From NCBI GenBank assembly GCA_041390685.1, contig JAWKPL010000001.1:992001-1056000 (forward strand): 64,000 nt of DNA, read 5' to 3'. Source of the stretch: JAIBBD01 sp041390685. Lineage in GTDB: Bacteria > Chloroflexota > Dehalococcoidia > UBA2979. Below, one piece after another: positions 8,043 to 15,624 of this stretch (the stretch's first letter is position 1; each line of letters begins with the position of its first letter). Made by a program: the position numbers and the translations under genes. The notes beneath the pieces are model-generated. The model did not search any database and had not been told where the DNA came from. It worked only from the letters and a program-made list of their open reading frames with translations.

Positions 8043-8804
8043 GTGTCCATAGTCGAGGTCGTGGGCCTGACACTGGCGGCGTTCGCCGCCGGCGCCGTGA
8101 ACGCGGTGGCCGGCGGCGGGTCGCTCATCAGCTTCCCCGCCCTCGTCGCCGCCGGGTACCCCGCGAAGACCGCGAACGTCACCAACACCGTCGCGCTGTG
8201 GCCAGGCTACCTCGGCGGCTCCTACGGCTATCGCGAACTGCTCATCCCCCAGCGCCGGACGATCGCGCTGCTGAGCGCCTCCAGCGTGCTGGGAGCACTC
8301 GTTGGCTCCGCGATCCTCCTGTCGACCCCGGAGTCCGCCTTCGAGGCGATCGTCCCCTTCCTCATCCTCTTCGCCGCGCTTCTGCTCGCCGTCCAGAACC
8401 GGGTCGCGACATTCGTCGCCGCACACCGCCGGCAAGACCGGCCGCACTCCGCCGCGCCCATCGAGCTGCACGTGGCGGTCTTTGCACTCGCCGTCTATGG
8501 GGCCTACTTCGGCGCCGGCCTCGGCATCCTCACCCTCGCGGTGCTGGGGGTGCTCGTGCCCGATGACCTGCAACGCTCCAACGCGCTCAAGGGCGTCCTG
8601 TCCCTCGTCATCAACGCCGCCGCCGTCGTGTACTTCGCCGCCTTCGGGCCTGTCGAGTGGGTCCCGGCCTTCGTGATGGCCGCCGCGGCGCTCGCCGGCG
8701 GCTACGCGGGCGCACACCTCGCGAAGCGGCTCGACCCGCGGCTCTTCCGTGCTGCCGTCGTGATCTTCAGCGCCGCCGTCGCCATCGTCTTGTTCGTTCG
8801 TTGA
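8043..8804 (+). CDS. TSUP (TauE/SafE) family membrane permease
   Basis: This 253-residue polytopic membrane protein has about seven to eight hydrophobic segments arranged as an internal repeat. It belongs to the TauE/SafE (TSUP) family, whose members move small anions such as sulfite, sulfonates or sulfoacetate. The family hallmark A-G-A-V-N-A-V-A-G-G-G-S-L-I-S-F-P is near the N-terminus. The second half carries G-A-Y-F-G-A-G-L-G-I-L-T-L-A. The start is a GTG with AGAGGA upstream. It sits between the phosphate two-component pair and pstS on the same strand, so co-regulation is possible, but the substrate is unknown. It could also relate to the sulfur genes about 7 kb downstream. Confidence 0.83.
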   Translation: MSIVEVVGLTLAAFAAGAVNAVAGGGSLISFPALVAAGYPAKTANVTNTVALWPGYLGGSYGYRELLIPQRRTIALLSASSVLGALVGSAILLSTPESAFEAIVPFLILFAALLLAVQNRVATFVAAHRRQDRPHSAAPIELHVAVFALAVYGAYFGAGLGILTLAVLGVLVPDDLQRSNALKGVLSLVINAAAVVYFAAFGPVEWVPAFVMAAAALAGGYAGAHLAKRLDPRLFRAAVVIFSAAVAIVLFVR

Positions 8805-8819
8805 TAAGCGCTGCCGCAC

Positions 8820-8841
8820 GTTAATCGAGCATTAACCCGGC
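8820..8841 (+). promoter_or_regulatory. Candidate Pho box (two 11-bp direct repeats)
   Basis: GTTAATCGAGC at 8820-8830 is followed directly by ATTAACCCGGC at 8831-8841, so a TTAA core recurs at exactly 11-bp spacing upstream of pstS. PhoB/PhoP operators in several phyla are tandem 11-bp direct repeats with TTAA/TTCA-like cores. The response regulator two genes upstream is the obvious candidate binder. Confidence 0.5.
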
Positions 8842-8897
8842 GAGCCAACGATCGGATCACCCAGAGGGCTCAGATTCTGTTTCGGAGGGAAGACTAC

Positions 8898-10067
8898 ATG
8901 CGTGTAGCCCAGTTCAGATGGTGGAAGGCGGCGTTGCTCGCCCTCGCCATCTCCAGCCTCGCATTCTTCGCCGTCGCGTGCGGCGATGAGGAGGAGAGCG
9001 ACGAGGAACCGACCGCCACCACCGCCGCTGGCACCAGCACAGCCACCAGCACCGGCGGCATCGCCAGCGACCTCGGCAAAGACGACCGCGCCCAGATCAC
9101 GGGAGCCGGCGCGACCTTCCCTGCCCCCATCTATCAGGCCTGGTTCGACGACTACAACAAGAAGATCGCCAGGGGCGTCCAGGTCAACTACCAGTCGATC
9201 GGCTCCGGTGGCGGCATCCAGCAGTTCACCGAGGGCACCGTCGACTTCGGCGCGACCGACGCCCCGATGAGTGAAGCGGAGCTCGCCAAGGCTCCCGACG
9301 CGGTCCACATCCCGATGGTGCTTGGCTCCGTCGTGGTCACCTACAACATCTCCGGGCTCTCCACCCCGCTGAAGTTCGATGGCGACACGCTCGCCAAGAT
9401 CTACCTCGGCGACATCAAGAAGTGGAACGACCCGGCGATCGCCGCAATGAACTCGGGCGCGAAGCTCCCGGACGCGGACATCCAGGTCGTCTATCGCTCC
9501 GACGGGTCCGGCACGACCTTCGTATGGACCGATTACCTCACCAACGTCTCGGCCGACTGGAAGAGCAAGGTCGGCACCAGCAAGAACCCGAGCTGGCCGG
9601 TCGGTCAGGGCGGCAAGGGGAACGAGGGCGTCTCCAACGCCGTCAAGCAGACCCCCAACGCCATCGGCTACGTCGAGCTGAACTACGCCATCGAGACCAA
9701 GCTCGCCTTCGCTGACGTGAAGAACCAGGCCGGCAAGTTCATCACCCCGTCCATCGACGGCACCAGCGCCGCCGCGGCCGGTGTGACCCTCCCCGCCGAC
9801 TACCGCGTCTCCATCGTCAACGCGAGCGGCGAGAGCTCGTACCCGATCGCGTCGTTCACCTACCTGCTGGTGCACAAGGACGCCTCGAGCTGCGACAAGC
9901 AGAAGCCGCTCGTCAACATGCTGTGGTGGGTCTTCCACGACCCGACCGCCGCGGCAACGGCGAAGACGCTGAACTACGCTCCGCTCCCGGCGGGCGTCCA
10001 GCCGAAGGTCGACGCGACGCTGAAGAGCCTGACCTGTAACGGCCAGCCCATCCTTCCCCAGGGCTAG
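8898..10067 (+). CDS. pstS: Phosphate ABC transporter substrate-binding lipoprotein PstS
   Basis: PstS captures inorganic phosphate outside the membrane and hands it to PstCA. The 389-residue precursor has a lipoprotein signal peptide with the acylated cysteine at residue 28 (V-A-C-G). An acidic/Thr-rich linker follows, then the PstS fold: I-T-G-A-G-A-T-F-P-A-P-I-Y near the mature N-terminus, Y-Q-S-I-G-S-G-G-G, V-D-F-G-A-T-D-A-P-M, and Y-R-S-D-G-S-G-T-T-F-V. These include the phosphate-contacting T, S, D and R-x-D-G-S-G-T residues. GGAGGG precedes the ATG. It heads the pstSCAB-phoU cluster behind a candidate Pho box and is followed by a strong hairpin. Confidence 0.95.
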   Translation: MRVAQFRWWKAALLALAISSLAFFAVACGDEEESDEEPTATTAAGTSTATSTGGIASDLGKDDRAQITGAGATFPAPIYQAWFDDYNKKIARGVQVNYQSIGSGGGIQQFTEGTVDFGATDAPMSEAELAKAPDAVHIPMVLGSVVVTYNISGLSTPLKFDGDTLAKIYLGDIKKWNDPAIAAMNSGAKLPDADIQVVYRSDGSGTTFVWTDYLTNVSADWKSKVGTSKNPSWPVGQGGKGNEGVSNAVKQTPNAIGYVELNYAIETKLAFADVKNQAGKFITPSIDGTSAAAAGVTLPADYRVSIVNASGESSYPIASFTYLLVHKDASSCDKQKPLVNMLWWVFHDPTAAATAKTLNYAPLPAGVQPKVDATLKSLTCNGQPILPQG

Positions 10068-10092
10068 TCGGCTCAGACTCGGATTGGCTACC

Positions 10093-10125
10093 GTAGGCCC
10101 GGACGCGAGGCGCGTCCGGGCCTAC
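10093..10125 (+). other. Perfect 15-bp hairpin between pstS and pstC
   Basis: GTAGGCCCGGACGCG and its exact complement are separated by a 3-base loop. No U tract follows. Its position after the abundant binding-protein gene fits an mRNA-stabilising stem or partial attenuator that keeps PstS levels above those of the permeases. Confidence 0.65.
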
Positions 10126-10143
10126 GACTGAAGCGGGGGACAC

Positions 10144-11115
10144 GTGGCGGGACTCGCAAAAGCACGCAATCAACGCGCAAGCCTGGTCAATCGCATCCGC
10201 GTCGGCGACTGGATCTTCACAGCGCTCGTTTCCATCGCCGCGCTCACCGTCCTCCTGGTGATCGTCGGGCTGTTCTACGAGCTCATCGAACGCTCCTGGC
10301 CCGCGATCACGCACAACGGCTGGAGCTTCATCTGGGGCACCGACTGGAACCCGCCACGCGAGGTGTTCAACGCCGGTGCCTTCATCTTCGGCACCGTCGT
10401 CACCTCGCTCGCGGCCCTCGCCCTCGCCACCGTCGTGGGCGTCCTCGTAGCCATCTACCTCGTCGAGATCGCACCACCGAAGATCGCCCGCCCCGTCTCC
10501 TTCATGGTCGAGCTCCTGGCCGCCATCCCAAGCGTTGTCTTCGGCCTCTGGGGCGTATTCGTCCTCGGCGTGTTCATCCGTGACTACTTCGGACCGCGCT
10601 TCGTCGACATCTTCGGGTTCATCCCCATCTTCGACGGCACGCCGCTCATCACCGGCCTCTTCTCCGCGATCATCATTCTCGCCACCATGATCCTCCCGAC
10701 GATCATGGCGGTCTCGAGAGACGTCATCGCCGCGGTCCCCCGCAGCCAGCGCGAGGGCATCCTCGCCCTGGGTGCCACCCGCTGGGAGATGATCCGGCTG
10801 ACCGTCCTGCCCTACGCCCGTTCTGGTGTCCTCGGCGCGGCCATCCTCGGCCTCGCACGGGCCGTCGGCGAGACCCTCGCCGTCACCCTCGTCATCGGCA
10901 ACCGGGTGGGCATCCCCAGCACCATCTTCGACCCCGCCTACACCATGGCCAGCGCCATCGCCAACCAGTTCGCCGAAGTGGAGAACGACCTCCACCGCGC
11001 CTCACTCCTCGAGGTCGCACTGGTGCTCCTCATCATCACGTTCCTGATCAACGTCGCCGCCCGCCTGCTCGTCTGGCGCGTCACCGGCGGCCAGCGCGTA
11101 TCGGTGGTGGAATAA
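10144..11115 (+). CDS. pstC: Phosphate ABC transporter permease PstC
   Basis: This is one of the two membrane subunits of the high-affinity phosphate importer. The 323 residues contain about six transmembrane segments and a long loop after the first one (S-W-P-A-I-T-H-N-G-W-S-F-I-W-G). The ABC importer EAA-type coupling loop (E-G-I-L-A-L-G-A-T-R-W-E-M-I) contacts PstB. The S-F-M-V-E-L-L-A-A-I-P-S-V-V-F-G-L-W-G block is typical of PstC/PstA. Start GTG at 10144 with a purine-rich GCGGGGGA upstream. The TAA stop shares one base with the pstA ATG (TAATG), so the pair is coupled. Confidence 0.94.
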   Translation: MAGLAKARNQRASLVNRIRVGDWIFTALVSIAALTVLLVIVGLFYELIERSWPAITHNGWSFIWGTDWNPPREVFNAGAFIFGTVVTSLAALALATVVGVLVAIYLVEIAPPKIARPVSFMVELLAAIPSVVFGLWGVFVLGVFIRDYFGPRFVDIFGFIPIFDGTPLITGLFSAIIILATMILPTIMAVSRDVIAAVPRSQREGILALGATRWEMIRLTVLPYARSGVLGAAILGLARAVGETLAVTLVIGNRVGIPSTIFDPAYTMASAIANQFAEVENDLHRASLLEVALVLLIITFLINVAARLLVWRVTGGQRVSVVE

Positions 11116-11984
11116 TGGCCTCGATCGTCGAAGCGTCTGACCCGCTGCGGAGGCGCAGGCATTTCATCGACCACGCGATGACCGTCGTCATGGTCGGCGC
11201 CGCAGTGGTCGGCATCATCCCGCTCATCCTCATCCTGTTCTACCTGCTGAAGGAGGGAATCCCCGGCCTCAGCCTGGACTTGTTCACCGAAGATCCCAAC
11301 CGCCCGGGCCTCGAAGGCGGCGGCGTCCGCCACTCGATCATCGGCAGCGCGATGATCGTCAGCGTCGCGACCCTCATCGGCGTCCCGGTGGCCATCGGCT
11401 GCGGCATCTTCCTCTCCGAGTTCGGCCAGAACCGCCTCGGCACCGTCCTTCGCTTCCTCGTGGACGTGCTGGCGGGCATCCCCTCGATCACCATGGGCCT
11501 CTTCATCTATGGCCTCGTCGTGCTCCGTCAGGGTTCGTTCAGCGGGTTCGCAGGCGGCCTCGCGCTCGCCATCCTCTTTCTCCCCATCGTCGCACGCATC
11601 ACCGAGGAAATGATGCTCCTGGTGCCACGCTCCATCCGCGAGGCTTCACTGGCCCTCGGCGCACCTACGTGGATGACCGCGATCCGAGTCGTCGTCCCCA
11701 CCGCCCTGCCCGGCATCGCCACCGGCATCCTGCTCGCCCTCTCGCGTATCGCCGGCGAAGCCGCGCCTCTGCTCTTCACGACGCTCGGCAATCAGTTCTT
11801 CAGCACCAACCTGTCTCAGGCCATGGACGCGCTCCCGCTGCGGATCTTCGTGTATGCCGTGGGACCGTACGAGTACTGGCACGAGCAGGCGTGGGCAATG
11901 AGTCTTATCCTTGTGGCGTTCATCCTGGTGGTGAGCCTGATCGTGCGAGCGGTCATCGGCACCAGGGTGGTCGTCCGCAGCTAG
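11115..11984 (+). CDS. pstA: Phosphate ABC transporter permease PstA
   Basis: This is the second membrane subunit of the Pst importer, 289 residues with about six transmembrane segments. Family blocks include G-S-A-M-I-V-S-V-A-T-L-I-G-V-P-V-A-I-G, F-L-V-D-V-L-A-G-I-P-S-I-T-M-G-L-F, and the coupling loop E-A-S-L-A-L-G-A-P-T-W-M-T-A-I. R-I-A-G-E-A-A-P-L-L-F-T follows near the C-terminus. Its ATG overlaps the pstC stop by one base. It forms a heterodimer with PstC and binds PstB, which starts 29 bases after its end. Confidence 0.94.
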   Translation: MASIVEASDPLRRRRHFIDHAMTVVMVGAAVVGIIPLILILFYLLKEGIPGLSLDLFTEDPNRPGLEGGGVRHSIIGSAMIVSVATLIGVPVAIGCGIFLSEFGQNRLGTVLRFLVDVLAGIPSITMGLFIYGLVVLRQGSFSGFAGGLALAILFLPIVARITEEMMLLVPRSIREASLALGAPTWMTAIRVVVPTALPGIATGILLALSRIAGEAAPLLFTTLGNQFFSTNLSQAMDALPLRIFVYAVGPYEYWHEQAWAMSLILVAFILVVSLIVRAVIGTRVVVRS

Positions 11985-12012
11985 CAGCAACCGCTGCGGA
12001 AGGCGGGTTCCA

Positions 12013-12918
12013 ATGGTGCTCGACAACGAGCCTCGAACGGCGGCAACCGAAGTGACTGGTGAAACCGAAACCCACGGCTTCCAGTTCCAGCCCCAGAACG
12101 CCCTCAAGGCGTCGCCCGGCACGGACGGCACCGAAGCCGCCCCCGGCGAGGTGGCCATCCGCGCCGAGAACGTCAACGCCTACTACGGCGCCAAGCACGC
12201 CGTAGGCGACGTGTCCATGGATGTCTACGCGCGGAAGATCACAGCCCTGATCGGCCCCTCAGGCTGCGGCAAGTCCACGTACATCCGCTGCTTCAACCGC
12301 ATGCATGAGTTCAGCCCCGGCGCACGCGTCGAGGGTCACATCTACCTCGAAGGCACGGACATCTACGCCCCGGACGTGGACGCGACGCGCGTCCGACAGC
12401 GCATCGGCATGGTCTTCCAGAAGCCCAATCCGTTCCCCACGATGTCCATCGAGGAGAACGTCGCCGCCGGGCTGCGCTTCACCAACATCCGCAACCGCTC
12501 CGAAATCCGCGACCGCGTCGAGACCGCGCTCAAACAGGCCGCCCTCTGGGACGAGGTGAAGGGCGACCTCAAGAAGGCGGGCATCGCCCTCTCTGGCGGC
12601 CAGCAGCAACGCCTCTGCATCGCTCGCGCAATCGCCGTCGAGCCAGAGGTCGTCCTCATGGACGAGCCCTGCTCCGCCCTCGACCCCATCGCCACCCTCA
12701 AGATCGAGGACCTGATGCACGGCCTCGCCGAGCGCTTCACCATCGTCATCGTCACCCACAACCTCCAGCAGGCCGCCCGCGTGAGCGACTGGACCGGCTT
12801 CATGCTGGCGGGCGAGGACGGGGTCGGTCGCCTCGTCGAGTACCGCCCCACCCAGGACATGTTCACGAATCCCCGCGAAGACCGCACCGAGGCCTACATC
12901 ACCGGCCGGTTCGGTTAG
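12013..12918 (+). CDS. pstB: Phosphate ABC transporter ATP-binding protein PstB
   Basis: PstB hydrolyses ATP to drive phosphate import through PstCA. The 301 residues include Walker A (G-P-S-G-C-G-K-S-T, residues 81-89), N-R-M-H-E (a PstB hallmark), Q-loop F-Q-K-P-N-P-F-P, signature L-S-G-G-Q-Q-Q-R, Walker B V-V-L-M-D-E-P-C-S-A-L-D and H-loop T-H-N-L-Q-Q-A. About 45 residues precede the usual PstB start, a charged, low-complexity extension of unknown use. A start nearer the ABC domain is therefore conceivable, though the ATG at 12013 has the better ribosome binding site (AAGGCGGG). PhoU follows 30 bases downstream. Confidence 0.95.
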   Translation: MVLDNEPRTAATEVTGETETHGFQFQPQNALKASPGTDGTEAAPGEVAIRAENVNAYYGAKHAVGDVSMDVYARKITALIGPSGCGKSTYIRCFNRMHEFSPGARVEGHIYLEGTDIYAPDVDATRVRQRIGMVFQKPNPFPTMSIEENVAAGLRFTNIRNRSEIRDRVETALKQAALWDEVKGDLKKAGIALSGGQQQRLCIARAIAVEPEVVLMDEPCSALDPIATLKIEDLMHGLAERFTIVIVTHNLQQAARVSDWTGFMLAGEDGVGRLVEYRPTQDMFTNPREDRTEAYITGRFG

Positions 12919-12948
12919 AGCAACAGGGGAAGAAGAAGAGGCGCCAGC

Positions 12949-13614
12949 ATGTCGCGCGAAGAATTCCACCGGAATCTGCGGGGCCTCCAGGACGGAGTCC
13001 TCGAGATGGGGTCCATGGTCGACCGCCAGATCGAGCGCTCCATGCAGGCCCTCGTTGACCGCGATATTCCGCTCGCCGAGGCCGTCATCCGCGATGACGT
13101 CGAGGTCAATCGTGCCCGCTTCCACCTCGACAATATCTGCCTCTCGCTGCTCGCGATGCAGGCGCCAATGGCAAGCGACCTCCGCTTCATCGTCTCCGTC
13201 CTCTCGATGATCACCGACCTCGAACGCATGGGTGACCACGCTGAGGGCGTCGCCCGCATCGTCCTCCTCATGCGGGACGAACCGCTTGTGAAGCCCCTCG
13301 TTGACATCCCCGCCATGGCGAGCGGCGGCCGCCAGATGCTCAAGACCGTCCTCGATGCGCTCGTCCAGGGCGACGAGGAGGGCGCATACCGCGTCGGCGC
13401 CATGGACGACGACATCGACCGGCTCTACGACCGCGTCTACCACGACCTGGTGAGCATCATGATCGCGGACCAGTCGACGATCGAAGCCTGCACCCACCTC
13501 CTCTGGATCGCGCACAACCTCGAACGCATCGCGGATCGCTGCACCAACATCGCCGAACGCGTCGTCTTCACCAAGACCGGCATGCTGCCGGAAATGGACG
13601 TCTCGACGTACTAG
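12949..13614 (+). CDS. phoU: Phosphate transport regulator PhoU
   Basis: PhoU is a metal-binding helical protein that links the Pst transporter to PhoR signalling and keeps the Pho regulon off when phosphate is ample. The 221 residues form two three-helix repeats, each with the conserved E/D-x-x-R-x-x-D-x-x-x-N-I type helices. Examples are D-L-R-F-I-V-S-V-L-S-M-I-T-D-L-E-R-M-G-D-H-A-E-G in repeat one and H-N-L-E-R-I-A-D-R-C-T-N-I-A-E-R in repeat two. Its stop codon sits in a CTAG shared with the stop of the convergent MFS gene, so no terminator separates the two. Confidence 0.94.
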   Translation: MSREEFHRNLRGLQDGVLEMGSMVDRQIERSMQALVDRDIPLAEAVIRDDVEVNRARFHLDNICLSLLAMQAPMASDLRFIVSVLSMITDLERMGDHAEGVARIVLLMRDEPLVKPLVDIPAMASGGRQMLKTVLDALVQGDEEGAYRVGAMDDDIDRLYDRVYHDLVSIMIADQSTIEACTHLLWIAHNLERIADRCTNIAERVVFTKTGMLPEMDVSTY

Positions 13615-14879
13615 TCGCCCGCGGCCACCGGCTCCGGCGCCCCCTCGACTGCGGGCCGCGCGCCGGAGCCCGGGCGCAGGATGAGCACCGCCACCAGGCT
13701 CGCCCCGATCGAGATGAACACCCCCGTCGCGAGGGCCGTCGTGCTCGCCTCGACGACCCGGCTGTATGCGATGTTGTACCCCGACGCGATCAGCATCTGG
13801 CTGAACCCCAGCGTCGCCGAGGCCAGTCCCGCCATCGCCGTGAACGGCACCAGCGCGGAGGCCATGGCCGGCGCCCGTGTCATCCCCAGCCCCAGCGCCA
13901 CCACAAACATCGGCAGCAACACCGCCGCCACGTGGTGCACCCCGGCCCACGCAAGCACCGCCAGCAACGTCGCCGCGCTCGCAGCCGTCGTCACGCCAAG
14001 CAGCACCGCCCGATGCGTCCACCCGCGGCGCACCAGGCGCGCCGACACCGTGGCCCCTGCCATGATCCCGCCCGCCACGAACGCGAAGCTCAGCCCGTAC
14101 AGGCGCGCACTCAACCCCAGTTCGTCGATCAGCACGAACGAGGACGAGGAGATGAACACCAGCTGGCCGCCGAACATGAGGCCCATGATCAGCGCATACG
14201 TCACGAACGTGCGGTCCGACAGCAACGTGCGATAGTCCGAAAGCAACCCGGCGCCGGGCGGAGCATCCGGACGCCGCCGGTTCGTCTCCGGCATCAGCAC
14301 GATGTAGGCCACCAGCAGCACCGAACCCAGCCCGGCAAGCGTCACGAACACCGAGTGCCAGCCCCATGCGTCGTGCAGGAACCCTCCGATGATCGGCGCG
14401 ATCGCCGGCGCCAGAGGCAGCGCGATTGCCATGTATGCGATCACCCTGCCCGCGCGCTCCCGCCCGTAAACGTCGAGGACGATCGCCTGCCCGATCGCGG
14501 GGCCAGCCCCGCCACCGAGCCCCTGCAGCACGCGCCCCATCAGCAGCGTCGTGACCGATTGGGCGCTCAACGCGAGCAGGCTGCCCGCGATGAACAACAC
14601 GAGCCCGACAACCAGCGTCGGCCGGCGTCCATGGCGGTCCGAAAACGGCCCGTAGAACAGCTGCGAGCCAGCGAAGCAGACGAGAAACAGCGTCACCGCC
14701 AGTTGCAGCGTCGCCTCGCTCGCCGCGAACTCCTCGGACATCGTGGGAAGCGACGGCAAGAACATGTCCACCGACAGCGGGGCCATCGCCGTCAGCGCGA
14801 TCAGCAACACCAGCGCCGGCAACGACTCGGCCCGCCGCCGGTCGGCGTCGGACCACGAGTTGCCGGCCCCGCTAGTCAC
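13611..14879 (-). CDS. MFS multidrug exporter, Bcr/CflA type
   Basis: This is a 12-TM major facilitator of the drug:H+ antiporter Bcr/CflA group, about 422 residues. Typical features are D-M-F-L-P-S-L-P in TM1, the loop 2-3 motif A G-P-F-S-D-R-H-G-R-R-P, and Q-G-L-G-G-G-A-G-P-A-I-G in TM5 (motif C-like region). A proline-rich central loop follows. Bcr/CflA proteins export drugs such as bicyclomycin or chloramphenicol, but the substrate here is unknown. I prefer the GTG at 14879, which overlaps the upstream stop (GTGACTAG) with GGTGGAG about ten bases before it. An ATG at 14903 is an alternative. It is coupled to the DUF4202 gene. Confidence 0.86.
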   Translation of the reverse strand: MTSGAGNSWSDADRRRAESLPALVLLIALTAMAPLSVDMFLPSLPTMSEEFAASEATLQLAVTLFLVCFAGSQLFYGPFSDRHGRRPTLVVGLVLFIAGSLLALSAQSVTTLLMGRVLQGLGGGAGPAIGQAIVLDVYGRERAGRVIAYMAIALPLAPAIAPIIGGFLHDAWGWHSVFVTLAGLGSVLLVAYIVLMPETNRRRPDAPPGAGLLSDYRTLLSDRTFVTYALIMGLMFGGQLVFISSSSFVLIDELGLSARLYGLSFAFVAGGIMAGATVSARLVRRGWTHRAVLLGVTTAASAATLLAVLAWAGVHHVAAVLLPMFVVALGLGMTRAPAMASALVPFTAMAGLASATLGFSQMLIASGYNIAYSRVVEASTTALATGVFISIGASLVAVLILRPGSGARPAVEGAPEPVAAGD

Positions 14880-15465
14880 CGAGCGCTCGCTCCACCAGCG
14901 CACGCCCCCGATCGCTCAGCTCGAGGCTCAGCGCAAACTGGCGGCCTGCGGGACTCATCTTCCGCCACGACTTCCGCAATACCTCGACCATTCGTTCGTC
15001 GTCGTCGACAGTGCTCGCGGTCTGATCCAGCTGCAGGTCGAGGAACACGAGGCAGAGCCCGTCCTCGAGCGTCTGCACCTCCGGATCGAGCGTGAGCCGC
15101 TCCTTGCGCACAATCTGCTGTACCCGCGAGATGGTCGCGGCATCGTACCCCGCCGTGCCGAGGATGCGGCCGGCTTCGTCGGCATGGAACCGGTGGAGGT
15201 CACGCCGCCACTGGAGGTAGGCACTCCGCCCCTTCGGGTACGAAGCACGCGGCATCACCCAGCGCCGGATGTGGTGCGCGCGAGCCGCCAGCAATAACGC
15301 CTCGCTCGGCTGACCCGCGATGCGCCGCACCCACTCCGTCAACAACTCCGCGTGCACCAGCTCCTTCGGGCGTGGGCCGTCGGCCGTCAGCACGACGTTC
15401 GGGTCCTCCGCGTTCGCCTCGTCGATCAGCTGGATCGCCCGCTCGAATCGGCCCGCCGTCTCCAT
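14872..15465 (-). CDS. DUF4202 domain-containing protein
   Basis: This 197-residue soluble protein spans one DUF4202 domain. Recognisable segments are F-E-R-A-I-Q-L-I-D-E-A-N-A-E-D-P, E-L-L-T-E-W-V, A-R-A-H-H-I-R-R-W, Y-P-K-G-R-S-A-Y-L-Q-W-R-R-D-L-H-R-F-H, and T-L-E-D-G-L-C-L-V-F-L-D-L-Q. The paired histidines and acidic residues resemble a metal-binding helical fold, but no biochemical activity is established to my knowledge. It is transcribed divergently from the sulfate assimilation operon, across a 159-base region that holds a promoter and a palindrome. That position suggests a link to sulfur metabolism. Confidence 0.8.
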   Translation of the reverse strand: METAGRFERAIQLIDEANAEDPNVVLTADGPRPKELVHAELLTEWVRRIAGQPSEALLLAARAHHIRRWVMPRASYPKGRSAYLQWRRDLHRFHADEAGRILGTAGYDAATISRVQQIVRKERLTLDPEVQTLEDGLCLVFLDLQLDQTASTVDDDERMVEVLRKSWRKMSPAGRQFALSLELSDRGRALVERALGD

Positions 15466-15518
15466 GTCAGCCTGCCGTTTCCGTGGCCCCGCGATTTAGA
15501 CAGCGTCCCGCTTGCATA

Positions 15519-15547
15519 TTGAGGCGCCCGCGCCGCGGGTGTAGCAT
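15519..15547 (+). promoter_or_regulatory. Candidate promoter of the sulfate assimilation operon
   Basis: TTGAGG (15519-15524) and TAGCAT (15542-15547) are spaced by exactly 17 bases, placing the transcript start near 15554, at the left edge of the palindrome. A second possibility is TTGACC (15568-15573) with GATGAT (15592-15597) at 18 bases, which would place the palindrome over the promoter itself. Confidence 0.5.
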
Positions 15548-15554
15548 GGAGCGC

Positions 15555-15597
15555 ATTATCGCCAAACTTGACCTTGTTACTCAACTTTGGCGATGAT
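15555..15597 (+). promoter_or_regulatory. Operator-like palindrome before the sulfite reductase gene
   Basis: Two 16-base arms (15555-15570 and 15582-15597) are inverted complements with two mismatches, separated by 11 bases. The central nine bases ATCGCCAAA/TTTGGCGAT match perfectly. It is unusually AT-rich for this genome and sits at the predicted transcription start. It fits a binding site for a dimeric regulator of sulfur genes, or a leader stem-loop. Confidence 0.5.
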
Positions 15598-15624
15598 AGA
15601 CCCCGTCCACCGAGGAGATTGGCC

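Noticed and set aside
12259..14856. Very long minus-strand open frame (865 codons) opposite pstB and phoU and out of phase with the MFS gene
   Set aside because: It covers three well-supported genes in other frames, has low-complexity Gly/Arg/Val composition and no recognisable domain. It arises from high-GC codon bias.
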